From Pelodera strongyloides (Eukaryota > Nematoda > Chromadorea > Rhabditida > Rhabditidae): a DNA stretch of 64,000 nucleotides. The notes beneath the pieces were generated by a model, which was given only the letters and a program-made list of their open reading frames with translations, was not told the origin of the DNA and did not search any database. Positions 23,487-35,850 of this stretch are shown in pieces (positions within the stretch are counted from its first letter, which is position 1; the number at the start of each line of letters is the position of its first letter). The position numbers and the translations under genes are program-made. The stretch spans positions 298,466 to 362,465 of the forward strand of contig JAANDG010000081.1 in the NCBI GenBank assembly GCA_036852015.1. Reading direction: 5' to 3'.

Positions 23487-26400
23487 TCATGGATCTAGGT
23501 AAACTACGTTATACCACTCTCGTAAATGTTCCACACCGCGAACTTCTGGATTGAGTACCAAGCGTTTGCCAGCCGTAATGAAAAAACTGCCTGAAATATA
23601 ACAAAAAGTGGCTCATGAATCCTGTTTATCAGACAAAACGAAAAGTTGTTTATTGGGTATGATGGTCAAACTAATACCAGTCAGAGGATCTTTCTTCACA
23701 GCCGACGCCTTGATTCCAACAACAGTTCCTTCTGCAGCGGAAAAATATTTTGCCCGGCCTCCAAGAAGAACCAAGTTTACTTTTGAAAGCGACTCGTCGA
23801 TAAGTTGTACTTTCCTCATGGTAGTTTTGTTGTCCAAAGGCTAAACATCGCTATGCTTACACACACCGAAAATGATCATGTTCATAGACAGCTTTTTAGA
23901 CACACAATCTAGATGCAACGTTTTACATAATTAATTTATACCTTGATCAAAAATACTCATAAAGAATTCTTAATAAACACTTACATTCGCAATAAGTGGA
24001 TCTACATTGTCAATCACAGCGAGAATATCGATTAACTTATTCAGATTTCGCGGAACTTCAGACAGTGGAACCACGTTGAGAGTGAGTTTCGTTACTGGTT
24101 GGTTGTGCTGTTGCTGCTTGATTTGTGATGGATTTCCTTCTCTATTCTGTGCAAGCTTCCTTGTTTTGTACCACTTCTTCAACTCGTTTACTCCGGCAAG
24201 TTTTGGATCAAGTTCCACATCATAAGTGCCCCCGAGAAGGGTGTACCGAGTCGCTGCAAAAACCAAAGTTCAGTTAATTCGATGTAATTAGTTACAAAAC
24301 AATCTAACTGGTTAAACATGGACCTTTATTTTTTATTTTCTTGTTAATAAATGCGTCCAAAATTCCGACAGCACGCCCTTTGAGATCTTCAGAGAACTCC
24401 ACTGCATCTTCGTTATGTAGTGTCCATTTTACAAGAACGTAGGTTTGATCGATCAGGTCTATTGTCCTCATCTTTCCAAATTGACCACCTTTGCAAGGTG
24501 CCTGAAAGAATACATGTTCTTAATGTAACGGAAATCTTAATCAAGATACTGGGGATTTAGTTGTTCAACATAAGTTTTAATATATGGTGATGGGAATTTT
24601 CAAGATATCTTTCAATTTATGGTGATGGGGTTGTGCTAGATACTTTTCAGTATACATGGGGACGGAGTTCGCTTGTTTTGCAGACCCGACCACTCCAAGA
24701 TCAACAATTAATCGTTGAATCGAACGGCGTCAAAAAACAGTCCATAATCCTTCAGAAGATACTATAGTATACGAATGCCGTTCTCACTTCGACCAGTAAG
24801 TAACTAACAAAATAATGTTTTCTAGCGACTCACTTGACCAATGGGTCCAATTTTGTCAACGACAGCCATTACATGCACTGTCTTTCCACCGTATTGGGGA
24901 AGTTCGCCCAATGGTACAATCTGCATCACGTGTTCTCTGTTAAATTTAGCTTCCGTTTCCACATATGGTTGTGTTAAGTCATCAACTTCATTCTCTAGAT
25001 AATTGGTTCGATCGTGCCATTCAAGGAGGTCCACTACCGCTGGAAGCCCAGGATTGGTTTCCATGCGACTCCCGGCGTTGATCGATATTTTTCCTATAAA
25101 TGTACGCAATTTTTTCAAAGTTACTGAACCTAAGACGAAAGATGAATTTTGAAATGTTTGATGTATAAAACCTCGATGCTCCTCGACAAGTGCTCCCTTG
25201 ATTCCAAGCACCTGTCTCTCCAAATCTTCACCGATTTGTCTTGCGTGCGTATTCCACAGCACAAGGGTCACACTCTTGTCTGTCTTGTCGATCAGCTCAA
25301 CTTGCCTCATTTCAATATTTGGTTTCTGCAATTATCATATGTCATATGATTATTCGTCTAAAATGAAAATACCGTTCCCCGCATGTCAAGCGAACAAGTG
25401 AAATGTTAAATTATCCTAGTCCTACTTTATAGACCCAAAGATAAAAGAACTAACCACTTCGCGTACTGGTTCGATGTCCTTTATAATGGCGAGAATATCG
25501 ACCATAGTCCCAATCCTATCAACGAGCTCGCTTAGTGGAACAACATTTAGCTTGAGCTGTGGGATTATGATACCAATACCATCATGAGCCGGCTGCCACT
25601 GAAAATTAATATTAACAATCAACCCATTGCTGAGGAAAAAAATCTACGTAAACTTGTTTTCTGAAAACTCTAATCATAAGGACACACGCACATTTAGTTC
25701 TAGTATCTTTTGTAACGGAAAACAATAATTTACATTAACAAGGCTTTTGATGGTTAGTTGGTAAGCGTGTCCAGTAGTGTTAAATCTCCTTTCGTCGACT
25801 CGTATGACATCTGCATTTTTGTGCGATATAAGATAATCCTGAAAAAGGACAACACCGAGTAAAATACATAATACAATAAAAAATATATTTTTTGTTCTTT
25901 TTCGGAATTGACAAAGTAACCAATATAACGGAAACTGACGCAGTCGAATTGCACCATCCTGAAGAGACCAACAGCGAATTCACCGTAAGCAATAACACGG
26001 ATGGACGTCCCAGTTTCATCAGTTAAATCAAAGTTGAACACCTGATTGTGAGTGAAATTACACCAGTACATAATGGGATCATCACAATCGCCCTTACAAA
26101 GATACGCTCCAAATATAGTTCAGTAAAATACGTATTTTAATGTGGGATGTATGTCACTCTATGTTAATTTGAAGGTACTTTTCCAAAAGGTTATTATCGT
26201 ACCGGACCTATCATGACATTTCAATAACACAATTAAAAACCTTAAAGAACATGCCTTCTCGCCCTTTTTGGTCTCGTAGAATCGATCATCTCTTCCCGTG
26301 CATTTTCCGAGTATGGACCAACTGAAATATATATTGAACTAGAAAAATAAATACTAAAGGTTTACATTACTTTCGATTTCGATTTACAACATTTCGATTT

Positions 26401-29351
26401 CGATTTTGATTTCGAAGGTTTCGATTTACAACAAGAAGAACGTCATTTCTGGAAAGAAGACATACTTGAGCGTCTTGGGAGTAAGACTACCGATCGCTAC
26501 TTTTCTGTGCGAAGGTCGTATATTCGTATATTGCGGTGGTGAGAGAGGTAGTGCCATAAGAGGGGGTGGCGAAATACGATGGTATGGAGGCGGACCCATC
26601 TGTAGAAAAGGCGGGGAAAATTGGTTATGCATCCCTGGGTAGGGCTGGGGCCAGAGAAAAGGAGGAGGATGTCCCAAACGTGGATTTTGACTATAGTTAA
26701 TTGATCGACGTGATGCAGAGGGTGCAGTGACCTTCGAACCATTGTTTTGGTGTCCATCATCAGATTTTGGTCCCGTAGACGATTGTTGCATAGCAAAAGT
26801 TGTGTCCTTGTTAGTCGGCCGAAGTACTTTGGCACTTGGTGTTTTGTGGTGCCCAGTTTTTAAGGACTTGAGGTCTGCATCCCGAGGTTCGTCAGATTCA
26901 GCACGATCATCTGGTGGTGATGAGGGATTGTTTCTTATGTGTAGATTGGCAAGTGTTAATTCTGCCGAACGGGTAGGAGACAGTACATCCGCCGCGGGCA
27001 ATAATTCGTTGACGCGACTTTGTGAATGGTTTGGAGGTATTACTGCCACAGGCCGGGCGTCACGTGTGACCGATATTTCGGACTTGGTGCTTACTACGAC
27101 TGAGCTTGGCAAACATCCGGCAGCAGCTGATGGAACTCGATGGAGAAGGGCAACTCGCGAACGTCGTGGAGTTGGAGTGGGGGATGCAACGTTGTGGCCT
27201 AAATGTTAATGCTTACCAGCTACCAGGTTAGCAACCACCAGGTAAACAAAAATATATTTCATGCACTAATTAACTAACTAATTAAAATGGGCTAAATTAA
27301 TGTGCTTATTCTCAACGTGGGAGCATAAAGACAGTAAATATGTAACTAACTCCTTGTCACTTCGCTTTCGGTTTGTCCGCTCGTTGATTGACTTCCTACA
27401 GTTATTGGTAGAAATACCTGAATATTTTATCTTACAAAAATTAAAGCGTGGCGGCTGCTCAATAATGTTAAAATGGTATCTAGCAGTCGTTAAAAACTTC
27501 AAAATCATTGATCAAACCCCCTCAATAAGTACTCACTTTTCTGGTCGAGGTTTTCCTCAGGCGTTGCAAGACTCTTTTTTCCGGCAGTTGACTCCCTTCC
27601 CTCTTTTCGGTCATGCAGATGAAATCATAATGCCTCACGAAAAATGTATTTGAACTGAATTGATGATTGATTCTACTTTTTGAACGAGTGAAAGTATGTT
27701 TTCGCAACAGTACGGTCGATTGGGTTTTGTATTAAAGGGAATGTCAACATGTTTACAAAAAAAACCAAAATAAACAAAATTCAATTTCAAACCCTCCAGA
27801 AAATGTCTTCACCATAGTATTTCGGATTTTGGCTTCAGACCAATGTATTCACTGAAGCCACGGCGTGTTTGAACAGAGGACGCCGCGACGCACTCCAACT
27901 GCGGCGCGGTCCACTCCTCCAAGAATTTTAACGGCGTGGTCCATACTTCAATTATGACATTTCCCTACCTTTCCTGATTGAATTCCATCTTTCCTCACAA
28001 GAATAACCAAATGTTTCCCCATTACTGCCGAGATTATTTTCAATCTGGGTATACTACCTCTTTATGCAAGGTCTTCGTGAGAAAGCAACCTGAAATAACT
28101 AATTTTCGTATATATTTTATTGTCCCGATATTTGGAAAATAAAATGAATGTGAGTTTCAGCATATTTCTTCGCATAATTACACGATCCGACTAAAACTCG
28201 GATATACGCAATTTAACTTTTAAACACTTGCGATCCTAGGAATTTTTTAGGGGAAAATTCTTTTCAATTTCGCTTGGTTTGCTCTGACGTAGGCTATGCA
28301 TAAAGGTTTATTGATGATATGCAATTAACGCATCTCAAAAGGTGTCCCTAACATACCACGCTTCACAACGCAGTATACTCACAAGGGACCAAACTACAAA
28401 GCACAAAAACACAACCACAAACTAAAGAACACTAAACATAACACATTCAATATCATAATGAGAGCACTAAAAGTAAATTCAATTCAATTAAAGCATTGTA
28501 AGGTAATACTAACGTTACTCATAGAAGCGTCAAATGTTTTTCGACTTGACGAAAAAATAATAAACTCTTCCTTCCTTGCTTCCGACACTTCGGTTAGCTG
28601 ACAATGAGTTTATTTTTGATATACATGTGTGAACGGATACGCCAGTATATGACACTTCGCGGAAAGCGATCATAAATCGGAGTGTTAGCCAATTTTTGAA
28701 TAACCATTATGCGAAGATGAATACTCACTGACCTTCGTGATAGTTTATTCCATCACATACTGTAACTTTCGCACAGAAGTCGCCATGCATAAGATCACAA
28801 CGCTGAAAAGTTTATTTAAGTTACGAGAGACAGTTAATGCAAAAGTAGTTTTGTGTGAAAATTAATTTTCCATGATGATTTTTCCCAGGGACCACACAAC
28901 CTAACGTTAGAGGAGAAGGCGGTTGTCCACAACACCCTGATGTTCGAGAAGAATGGAGGTCTCTTATGTTGTTGTCCAGATAAAAGTACCGCAACGAATC
29001 CGCGGAAGCCCCTTTGGTGGAGTTAGAGTGTTCCGTTCCGGGATCAAACCAACGACCGGTTGATATGACCCAACCCCCCAGGCCCCCGTCATTTTTAGCC
29101 AGGTGAACTATAAAAATAATAATTTAAATTTGGTAAGTTTTATAAACAAGTAACTTTAATGTGCTGCTAGAGCAAATGTGCTCGAGAACCTCTAACGTTA
29201 GGTTGTGTGGTCCCTGGGAAAAATCATCATGGAAATTTACATTAAGATATTCATAAACTTGAACACTTACGTGAATCTGAAGGACGACGCTCTCAATCTC
29301 TTCTGCAGTACCCAAAACCAAACGCTGAAATGTCCAGGCGAGTAAAATAAT

Positions 29352-29386
<35 letters not shown>

Positions 29387-29524
29387 ACATTGTCACATAA
29401 ATATAAAAGCAGGTATAAATGTATAAAAAACTACCCTCAAAAATCCGCAAGACAAATGTAGACAATCATCCTCAATGTGCTGACGCAGCGTGATGCGCTG
29501 TGCTTTAGTAAGCTGCGCCATCAT
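23487..29524 (-). CDS. RPA70-like OB-fold protein, copy 2 (about 915 aa, 17 exons, five OB folds)
   Basis: Paralogue of copy 1 with extra OB folds. Exons: 29524-29435, 29324-29271, 28802-28733, 28089-27969, about 27608-27537, 27417-27351, 27198-26466, 26321-26255, 26041-25940, 25838-25734, 25598-25455, 25325-25172, 25093-24834, 24501-24324, 24253-23985, 23840-23678, 23590-23487. N-terminal OB fold (1-112); Pro/Ser linker (136-400); DBD-A-like fold (WSILGKCTGRDDRF...VFNFDLTDETGTSIRVIAY); then three DBD-B-like folds with RQVELIDKTDKSVTLVLW, RTIDLIDQTYVLVKWTL and RKVQLIDESLSKVNLVLL. No zinc-finger DBD-C. Stop TGA at 23489-23487. Odd points: exon 4 needs a one-base frame correction to match copy 1, and exon 8 seems to use a GC donor. 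Start ATG follows attttcag, a trans-splice-type acceptor. Confidence 0.83.
27736..27966. mobile_element. TTAA-type element (AGGGAATGTCA family) in RPA-like copy 2
   Basis: Left end TTAAAGGGAATGTCAAC and right end related to its inverse (TGACATTTCCCTA). The right end touches the presumed donor of exon 4. Related ends occur at about 35985 and 55645. Confidence 0.5.
28866..29235. mobile_element. foldback element with SINE-like core in RPA-like copy 2 intron
   Basis: About 50-bp inverted arms (catgatgatttttccc and ggaccacacaacctaacg at 28871-28911 and their inverse at 29190-29232) enclose a minus-strand tRNA-like/SINE body with GGTTTGATCC at 29045-29054. Confidence 0.7.
29353..29383. repeat. AT microsatellite
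   Basis: Uninterrupted (AT)n in an intron of RPA-like copy 2. Confidence 0.9.
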
Positions 29525-29532
29525 AAAATCAC

Positions 29533-29534
29533 CT
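29533..29534 (-). promoter_or_regulatory. probable trans-splice acceptor of RPA-like copy 2
   Basis: Minus strand attttcag, then 8 bases (GTGATTTT), then the double ATG. This fits spliced-leader addition in nematodes. Confidence 0.5.
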
Positions 29535-29535
29535 G

Positions 29536-31439
29536 AAAATAAGAACGTGCTGTACTTCATTAAATTATTCCTTTAAACGACAGGAAAATGTTCGGCATCG
29601 TATGGGGAATTCTTGCTTTGCCTTCGATTTTTGTACGCCATTAGGATACATAAGAATGAAGTTGAAGAAACGTAATAAAATTAAAATAAAGCATTGGTCA
29701 ACAACGCACTCTTACGTGGCAACACTTGGCCCTACATGAGTTGTTTTAAAACGAAACGAGCTCGTTTCATCTTATTGATGGAATCTTAAATATCCATACA
29801 CAATCCTATTGTTGAATGACAAAATAAATTGCAAACCAACAGTTCAATTCATGTGAAAAATAATCAATATTCGGCAAACAGTGCTGGACAGGAACGGTTT
29901 TCGGAAATTTCGGAAAAAAACCGAATAGATAAGTAATACTGAAAATAAAAGTTTGTGAATTCGTGGGGAGTCAAGTTTGTCACACAGAATGCACTGTGGC
30001 AAAAAAAGAAGGACCATTTTCACGAAAATTAATTTAAGCATCGTGATAAATCCCACATTCTAAACCAAAAAATCTGACCACGAGCTTACGTTTATTTTTC
30101 TTTCTAACTAATCAATCAATTATAAAGCAATGGTCTAGCAAACAATTACTTAACATACCAATCAGTCATTTTGAAGATTCAGAGGTTTGCTGACTACGAG
30201 CTTATATAAAACAAGCAATTTTTAGGTCCAGAAGGTCTACATCACGAGAAGGAAGTGAATGTTTACATAAAATAGTAAAATGAGTTGCATACTTTGTGAG
30301 TAACGGATGTGCTTGCTTTCAAGAATCGATGCCAATGATTTGTGCGAAAACAAAGCAATTCGAAGTGCATAAGCAAATGACCAAACAGTTTCATTGAATT
30401 TTCTTTGGGCAAGTAGTTTTATCTCCATAAAAGCGGAATGCTATACGATGGCAAGTAGTTTTATCTCCATAAAAGCGGAATGCTATACGATAAGTGTTTT
30501 ATCTCCATAAAAGCGGAATCACTAAGTGCTTATCACTAAAAGGGGGTCCGGCAGGCAATTAAATTTTTGTGAGACATATTCTCATAAAAATGACTCAAAT
30601 AAGACACACACACACACACTCTCACACACACACTCTCAAACACACACACACGCACACGCACACACGACCACCAAGGTGGGTTGATGTGGCGCCACAAACC
30701 GCACAAAGCTGACGAAGGAAGTAAAGTAAACCATATCAACAACATTTTTTTACACACACAGCAAAAACACCGACACCGCTAATGGAAAACTGTATGTAAA
30801 TCATGTTCTAGAAGGAACGTATAGTAAGCTTGGATACTCATGCAACATAAGTAAGCTGGGTATGTGTAAATACAAAAGATAAATACTTAAATATTTACGG
30901 AGCCGTAAAGAACTTCTTATTTGAATTCACAATTTTTTTTTTTTTTTCATTTTATTCATGATAAAACTCCCGGATTATTCAAACGTTGCTGCGAAAACCT
31001 TTTGAGTAATCCGGGAGTTTTACAGAAAGAATTGGGGGAAACCTTTTTTATGTGTGCCTAAACATTTAAGAAATACACGAATTCGACCAGGTTAAAATAT
31101 TAACTAAAACATAGTCTATTTAAACATTGTTTTCTTGGCTGTTTTCAAGATGTTTGGTTTAACTTACATACACATTCATTAGGAAAATATAGAGCACATC
31201 CTGCGAAATATCGGAACTAACCAGAAATTTTAACACATACAATCAGAACTACTTATAAAATAGAATGTGACACAGGAACATACCGAAGCGTAAAATACAA
31301 CCCAAGGGTAAGAAAGTTCTTTTTACTTCTTTTGTAATAGGAAAACATATTTAAGGGATGGGTTCATTTTTCATTTGATTGTCAAAGATTAGGGAGCTAG
31401 GTAGTCGGAAGCTAGTCAAAGTTTTTCATACCACTCTTG
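29536..31439. other. spacer with small repeats
   Basis: Holds a three-copy tandem repeat at 30410-30525 (tttatctccataaaagcgga core), an (AC)n run at 30604-30666, and a hairpin at 30961-31022 (aactcccggattattcaaa against its inverse). No gene is supported. Confidence 0.55.
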
Positions 31440-32747
31440 TAGTTTCTTACTTCCACTTGCCAACTTTATCGCGTACTTCTGGGTTGAGTACGATTTGGTG
31501 TTTGTCCCAGCGAGCTAGGTTCGTAGTCAGTTAACCACTCTTGTAGGGGCCACACCGCGTACTTCTGGGTTGAGTACGAGGCTGAGCGGTTAAAAAGGTG
31601 TTGGAAATATTGGAAACAAAAACACGTATTTTCATCGTACTTTATCTGTAAGTAGAGAAGCTGTTTATTGTGTATGAGTATGATGGTCAAAATAGCCTGA
31701 TGACATACCGGTCAGAGGGTCTTTCTTCACAGCCGATGCCTTGATTCCAACAACAGTTCCTTTGGTGGCGGAAAACCTTCTTGCATTGACCCCAAGCAGG
31801 ATCAAATTTACTGTTGCAGAAGAATTATCGACAAGTTGAACCTTCCTCATGCTTGTTTTGTTGTCCAGTGGCTAAAGAGTGTGTCATACCGATAAAGAAA
31901 TCATTTTTCATATAGAGTACTGAGTTTTTTTTTCCGAACTCAACCAGATGCGGTGGCTCATTTTTGAACTGTGATATTCATTTTTGAACTGTGGCACGTT
32001 CTGCCCCTTTTCGTTTTGCCATTTTTAGACAATATGGAGTTCTGTTACGCGATATCGCCCGTGAATTGTGGCTTGGTTATCAACATACATCCCCTTAGAC
32101 ACTAAATATCTTGAAATATTTTTGACGAAAAAATACCTTCCTGAAACACTTACGTTCTCAAAGACTGGATCTACGTTGTTAACCACAGCGAGAATATCTA
32201 TCAAACTGTCAGAGTTTCGCGGAACCTCAGATAATGGAACCACGTTGAGCGAAACATTTGGTTCTGTTTGATTGCTTTGTTGCTGATTGCTTTGTGATGG
32301 ATTTCCTTCTGTATTCTGTGCAAGTTTCCTTGTGCGGTACCATTTCTTCAAGTCGTCTACATCGGCATTATGCGGATCCAGCTCCACATCATAACTGCCT
32401 CCTTGAAGGACGTGTCGCACAGCTTCAAAATGCATGGACTGAGTTTGTTATTTGGAAAAAATTTCGTTTCAATATAAGCTGATTATAGGTAGCTGGACAA
32501 ATATGACACCTTCTTTTTTAATTTTCTTCTTGATAAATGTTCCCATAATTCCGACAGCACGCCCTTTGTGATTTTCTGAGAACGCCACTGCTTCTTCGTT
32601 ATGCAGTGTCCATCCGACAAGAACTGAGGTTTGGTCAATCAAGTCTATTGTTCTGCTCTTTCCCTTTTGACCATCTTTGCAAAGCGTCTAAAATTGATTT
32701 TTGTGTATGCATGCGCATATATTGGTAGGCGTTGTTTGACATTAATC

Positions 32748-32914
32748 TATAAGCGGAATACTGGTCGGTTTTTGAAACACATTGAGTACACCATCCATTC
32801 TTATGCAGCTTATGCAACATAAATTAGAATAAAAAATCGAGCAACTTTGCATAAATACGTAAAGAATTCAGCTGTCGATGCGTTTCAAAAACGGGCCGGT
32901 GTTTCGCTTTAAAC
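32748..32914. mobile_element. AAGCG-family MITE beside an exon of RPA-like copy 3
   Basis: Ends AAGCGGAATACTGGTCGG and the inverse GGGCCGGTGTTTCGCTTTAA. The right end lies 4 bp from the donor of the 33135-32919 exon; the insertion is absent from the matching intron of copy 2. Confidence 0.75.
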
Positions 32915-33489
32915 TCACTTGCAGAACTGGGCCAACATTGTCAACGATTGCCATAACATGGACTGTCTGCTCACTGTGTTGGGGGAGTTGGTCCAACGGC
33001 ACTAATTTGCATCAAATGTTTCTTGTTGAACTTAACATCGGAATGAACTTGATCGTGCCATTTAAGGAGATCCTCTACCGCTGGAAGCTCAGGATCGACT
33101 TCCAGTTCGACTCCCCGCGTTGATCGATAGCCTTCCTATCAAAAAGCATGATTATTTTCGAAATCGAAAAGTAGCCGGGTTGTATTGGTAACTGAATTTT
33201 GAAATGTTTGACGTATGAAACCTCTATACTCATCGACTAGTGCTCCCTTGATTCCAAGCACCTGCCCCTCCAGGTCATCATTGAATTGTCTTGCTTGTGT
33301 ATTCCACATAACAAGGGTGACAACAGTGCCGGTCTTATCGATTAGTTCAACTTCCCTCATGTCAGTGTTGGAATTCTGAAAATTGTCATAATGCATATAT
33401 CGGCTGGCATGCGAACAAGTTAACAATGTCAAATTTAGATGAGATGTCTGTGCAAACTCCAAGGGGTAAGTGAATGGGTGGCTGGAACT

Positions 33490-33597
33490 ATGAATTTTTA
33501 TTGCAATGGAAAATTTGGGATTTAACGAGCGGGAATAGCAACCGGCTATCCAGGCCAACTTTTTTAGCCAATTACGCTACCGGCACCTAACACCAAA
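33490..33597 (-). mobile_element. tRNA-like repeat fragment
   Basis: Minus strand carries GGTAGCGTAATTGGCTAAA and GGATAGCCGGTTGCTATTCC, resembling A- and B-box regions of a degenerate tRNA-derived repeat. It lies in the intron before the 33375-33222 exon. Confidence 0.4.
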
Positions 33598-35059
33598 ATT
33601 CATTCACACAGCTAGTAGATACACGGGGTACGACCTGCTTATGAGACACACCATGCGAAAAAGAAACTAAACTTACCGCTTGGCGTACTAGTTCGATATT
33701 CTTAATGATGGCAAGAATATCTACCATTTTCCCAATTAGATCGACGAGTTCGTTTAGAGGAACAACATTTAGTTCGATCTGTGGAATTGTGACGCTAACA
33801 TCATCGGCCTCTTGAAACTGAACATAAATATTTATAGTCCAGCAAGCAACAAAAACAATACACCTGTATGGTTACGTATCATTGTATGTTACGTTATGTA
33901 TAGTTTCACAAGATAAAAGGCGAGTCACTCACGTTGACAAGATTTTTGATTCTCAGTTGATATGCGTGGCCAGTAGTGTTAAATCTCTTTTCATCGACTC
34001 GTCTGACATCTGCATCTGCGTTCGACAAAAAATAATCCTAAAACGGAGCACTTGTTAAAAAGGAGCATTTCAACCTAAAATTTTTTGGAATAAATTCTCT
34101 TGCAGCCAATATGGTTTCCAAAAAAAGTAATAGAAACATTTAAAACGCCAAAAACTGACACAATCCAGCTGCACTGTAGAAAAAAGATTCTCTGCAAATC
34201 GACCGTAAGCAACGATACGGATTGGCGTCCCAGTTTCATCCGTTAAGTCAAAGTGGAAAACCTATACGAAGCATCATCAATTCAACAACCTCATCAAAAG
34301 CGCCCGTACAGAATATCATAATTAACACTGGAAAACAGCAATTTTTTATGTAGCTGTATGCGAAAAGCATTTCTTCGCGACTAAAGTAATCAGAAACCAT
34401 GCCTTCAGGGCCGCACTGGTCTTCGCAAAGATGATCGTCTCTTCCAGTACACTTTCCGACAATGCACCAACTGCAATTTTTAAGAGATAATATTTCAAAG
34501 GTTAAGGGCCCTAGAAAATTGCGGTATGAAAATCCAGATGAATAAAACTACAAAAAACTATGGGTAATGGGTTAGACAGATCCCTGAGTCTAAAGGTTCA
34601 CACAAGTAGCTTTCGATCCTCTTTCGAATTATCGGATAGAAGGAACAACATTTTGAGTACACGAATACTTACTTGTACGCATTGGGAGTAATTCTATCGA
34701 TTGTCACTTTTCTGTGCGAAGATTGTATATTGCGTGCACGGCCTTGTTGGGGCATGCACATTGGAGCGGCATGCAAAAGAGGCTGTGATATGAGAATTGG
34801 TGTCAGAAGACGATGTGGCATAAGTGGAAATGGCATAAGATGGTATGGTGGAGGTGGAGGACGCATCTGCTGCTGATACGGAAAAGGAATAGGAAGTTGG
34901 TTATACCTCCACTGAAACGCCGGGTGGAAATTGTAATTGGGAAAAGAAAAAGGATGAGGAGGACAAGAGTACATAGTTTGACTTTGTGAAGATGGGAAAT
35001 TCACATTTGATGAACCACACTACAGTATGTAGTCCTAGGCCGGGAAAAATCGATAATGG

Positions 35060-35330
35060 TGATAATTGATTATCACTGATTATCACTGATATCGATTATC
35101 ACTGATATCAATTACTGATATCAATTATCATGATATCATGATCACTGATATCAATCACACTGATATCAATTATCACTGATATCACTGATTATCACTGATA
35201 TCATTATATGATATCAATTACTGATATCAATTATCACTGATATCACTGATATCAATTACACTGATATCAATTATCACTGATATCACTGATATCAATTACT
35301 GATATAGATTATCACTGACAAACTTTGCGC
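35060..35330. repeat. GATATC/ATCACTGATATC minisatellite
   Basis: Irregular tandem copies of gatatcaattatcactgat. It lies directly upstream of truncated RPA-like copy 3. Confidence 0.85.
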
Positions 35331-35429
35331 TTCACAAACTTCGAGCTTCACAAACTTCGAGCTTCATGTTATTTATTGATATCAGTCTCGATGATATCAG
35401 TCTCGATGATATCGGCTGATATCACCAAA

Positions 35430-35850
35430 CTTTGACATCAAAGCTTATGCCGCCACAACCGTCCCCGCAAGAAGTTCGGCTCTGGCTGGGGTCGAACCAG
35501 CGCATTTACTGCGAATTACCCTGAAATGCAGCGCCTTAGACCACTCGGCCATCCGGTCATCTCCAATAAGAGCGTTAGATGTGGACTACATGCGGGCCGT
35601 CTCGCGGCTGTGGCCTTCACGCCGTCTCTCCCCGCAGCACGCTATCTCGTGCTCGGGTGTCTCTCCCGTAGCACGCTATTTCGCTAAAACCCTCGCCTGA
35701 CCGCGGACTGTCTGGCAGCGGCGGGGGCACCGGCGCATAAGCCGTGCGTGAACACCAGCAGAGAACACACAATTCAAGAACAGCCCCAGCAGCCTGAGCA
35801 GAGAACACTCACTCCTAACGGCGTATCGAGCGCGTGTCGCGTGCACGAGA
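35430..35850 (-). repeat. left inverted repeat of the 8.4-kb module, with tRNA-Leu-like segment
   Basis: Inverted match to 42470-42930. On the minus strand, 35556-35475 resembles tRNA-Leu: ATGGCCGAGTGGTCTAAGG (A box), a CAG-type anticodon region, GCTGGTTCGACCCCAGC (perfect T arm). The acceptor stem does not pair, so it is probably a pseudogene carried by the repeat. The rest includes the tctccccgcagcacgctat block. Confidence 0.75.

Larger units (their letters stand above)
31440..35004 (-). pseudogene. RPA70-like copy 3, 5'-truncated and frameshifted
   Basis: Exons align one-to-one with copy 2: linker end about 35004-34673, 34470-about 34404 (WCIVGKCTGRDDH), 34261-34160 (VFHFDLTDETGTPIRIVAY), 34037-33933, 33817-33677, 33375-33222, 33135-32919, 32687-32510, 32422-32154, 31871-31709, and a rearranged last exon near 31592-31466. 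Lengths equal those of copy 2 except the 33135-32919 exon, where two apparent single-base insertions (around SINAGSR and after LMQI) break the frame. A shifted acceptor could hide the first but not the second. The N-terminal OB-fold exons are missing: homology stops near 35010-35030, where a repeat module begins. The last exon has an internal duplication of a block reading tacttctgggttgagtacga. It could still make a shorter product, but a decaying copy is more likely. Confidence 0.75.

Noticed and set aside
35475..35556. Functional tRNA-Leu gene on the minus strand
   Set aside because: The T arm is perfect but the acceptor stem does not pair and the anticodon arm has extra bases; a sibling copy at 42826-42905 is also degenerate.
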